This document shows positions 63,051 through 64,000 of a stretch of DNA of 64,000 bases, piece by piece (the first letter of the stretch is position 1; every line of letters begins with the position of its first letter). The position numbers were made by a program, and so were the translations under genes. The stretch comes from Desulfobulbaceae bacterium BRH_c16a (GTDB lineage Bacteria; Desulfobacterota; Desulfobulbia; Desulfobulbales; Desulfocapsaceae). The stretch covers positions 89,309 through 153,308 of the forward strand of contig LADS01000029.1 in assembly GCA_000961725.1 (NCBI GenBank), read 5' to 3'. Below the pieces are notes generated by a model. The model saw only the letters and a list, made by a program, of their open reading frames with translations, did not search any database and was not told where the DNA came from.

Positions 63051-63211
63051 CAACTTCCCCCCGCATCATGAGTCTCGAAAGTTTCATGACGCTTTGAATA
63101 GTAAATAGTAAAATTATTGTTCCAAAATCTTCTGCCTGCCACTAGTGGAAGAATGGTATCATTTCCTTGAAGCAATAACAAATCGCTCGACTCGATTTTG
63201 TGTTTTTTCAC

Positions 63212-63234
63212 TTCGCGTCTTCGCGCCTTCGCGT
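63212..63234. repeat. three TTCGCG words near the transposase end
   Basis: TTCGCG occurs at 63212, 63220 and 63229, in the 286-base gap between the STAS-like gene and the transposase. A related word, on the other strand, lies at 20236-20257 between the HDOD and KamA-type genes. They look like members of a dispersed simple repeat; I could not locate the insertion-sequence terminal repeat with confidence. Confidence 0.35.
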
Positions 63235-63336
63235 GAACCTAACCCAAGTTTGTGATGTAAAACGACCAAGAACTGCAATAACATGATGTTACGTGCTTTG
63301 CGCTTGCCTTTATGGCACTACTTCTTTTGTTTTGTT

Positions 63337-64000
63337 TCATATTGTCGTCTTTATGGTTTGGCCGGGATGACTCTTTATCCCCAAAGCCGAATATACTTCC
63401 TGCTGCCCTGGCTCGGGTCGTGTGCTTTTTCTCACATGAACTGTACTGCCGTTTCTGCACAACATGGATACGGTCACGCGACACTGGGTTGACAGGAGTT
63501 TGCGGATACTTGACCAGCTGCTGCTGATTTTCTTCTGTTTCAATTTGAACCGTATGGTATGCACCAGATGGTATGCCAGCACTGTAATAAACAGATGTCC
63601 GGCAACCCTGTCGGTAATCTGGTGATGAATGGGACGCAAGCCAAGTTCGGATTTCAGCGAACGGAATACCGCTTCAAGATCCGTCAACATAGTATAGGTG
63701 TTCCATAATAACGATTCATCCCAGTCCGCATGGCTCGTCCGCAGGCAGTACACTCCTGGATAGCTGTCTGTCGTGTTCTCCACCGCCTGTCGTTGCCAGG
63801 TGATTTTAGTAGCATTGCCGGTGGTATCATCTTTCTCAACAGAGATGGTATATTGCTTGGACGCTCTGGAATATTTTTCTCTCAGGCGGCCGATCTTCAC
63901 CATGACCTTGTCGTATTTTTTGATCGATTGTTTCTTATGCAGACCGCCTTCCAGCTTGTGTAAAGCCTCTTCCAGTCGGCTTGTGACCCGGTCGTCAATG
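63337..64000 (-). mobile_element. IS4/IS1634-type transposase, 5' part beyond right edge
   Basis: The minus-strand frame runs from the window edge, reading IDDRVTSRLEEALHKLEGGL at the upstream end, to a TGA at 63337, with about 220 residues visible. It shows YPGVYCLRTSHADWDESLLW and then LTDLEAVFRSLKSELGLRPI, the C-terminal catalytic region that carries the last acidic residue of the DDE triad and the R-x3-E signature of IS4-type enzymes. It continues with ITDRVAGHLFITVLAYHL, as in IS1634-related proteins. The frame is intact in the visible part. The start codon and the left terminal repeat are outside the window. Confidence 0.88.

Overview
The window looks like a chromosomal segment of a Gram-negative, probably anaerobic bacterium of the Desulfobacterota (the Desulfobulbales, in the Desulfotalea/Desulfocapsa neighbourhood, fit best). 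The reasons are lipopolysaccharide genes (kdsB, lptE, an lptF-type permease), radical-SAM enzymes, a c-di-GMP signalling gene, an oleBCD cluster and the arrangement of the housekeeping operons. This is a judgement from protein character and gene order; no database search was possible. I saw no tRNA, rRNA or CRISPR array.

Layout. 1-4700: glgB (runs off the left edge), yqgE, a YkgJ-type Cys-cluster gene, rlmH, a long inverted repeat, and rsmJ. 4789-10404: kdsB, an unusually long CofD/YvcK-family protein, a response regulator and a hybrid histidine kinase. 10468-17891: hrpA with a previously unlisted 45-residue membrane protein behind it, divergent from galU-priA. 17913-21348: a Cys-rich unknown, an HDOD-GGDEF protein and a KamA/EpmB-type radical SAM gene on the minus strand. 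21422-28193: malic enzyme, then oleB-oleC-oleD and an M48 peptidase with overlapping or touching reading frames. 28199-36710: a long minus-strand block mazG-rpsF-rpsR-(DUF2232-like)-rplI-dnaB-leuS-lptE-dusB. 37013-46491: an AP2-like gene, then rplU-rpmA-obgE-proB-proA-nadD, a CheB-like protein lacking the catalytic serine, ung, and nnr on the opposite strand. 46492-53600: a decayed histidine-kinase fragment, lptF, a 55-residue zinc ribbon, an M23 peptidase, rng, an SPL-family radical SAM protein and ssb. 53800-63050: a CbpA-type J protein, leuCD, an orphan family-5 solute-binding protein, a cold-shock protein, tsaE, YcaO-TPR, a Sel1-repeat protein and a STAS-like protein. 63337-64000: an IS4/IS1634-type transposase cut by the right edge.

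Most of the window is core metabolism and information processing: ribosomal proteins, replication (dnaB, priA, ssb), RNA modification and decay (rlmH, rsmJ, dusB, rng, hrpA), proline synthesis (proBA), leucine synthesis (leuCD) and envelope assembly. Accessory or signalling content is interleaved. The parts most worth attention are oleBCD without an adjacent oleA, the serine-less CheB with a zinc-ribbon linker, the CofD-like protein with a large unassigned C-terminal region, the double AP2-like protein beside a palindrome, two small genes below the usual length cutoff, and several structured non-coding repeats.
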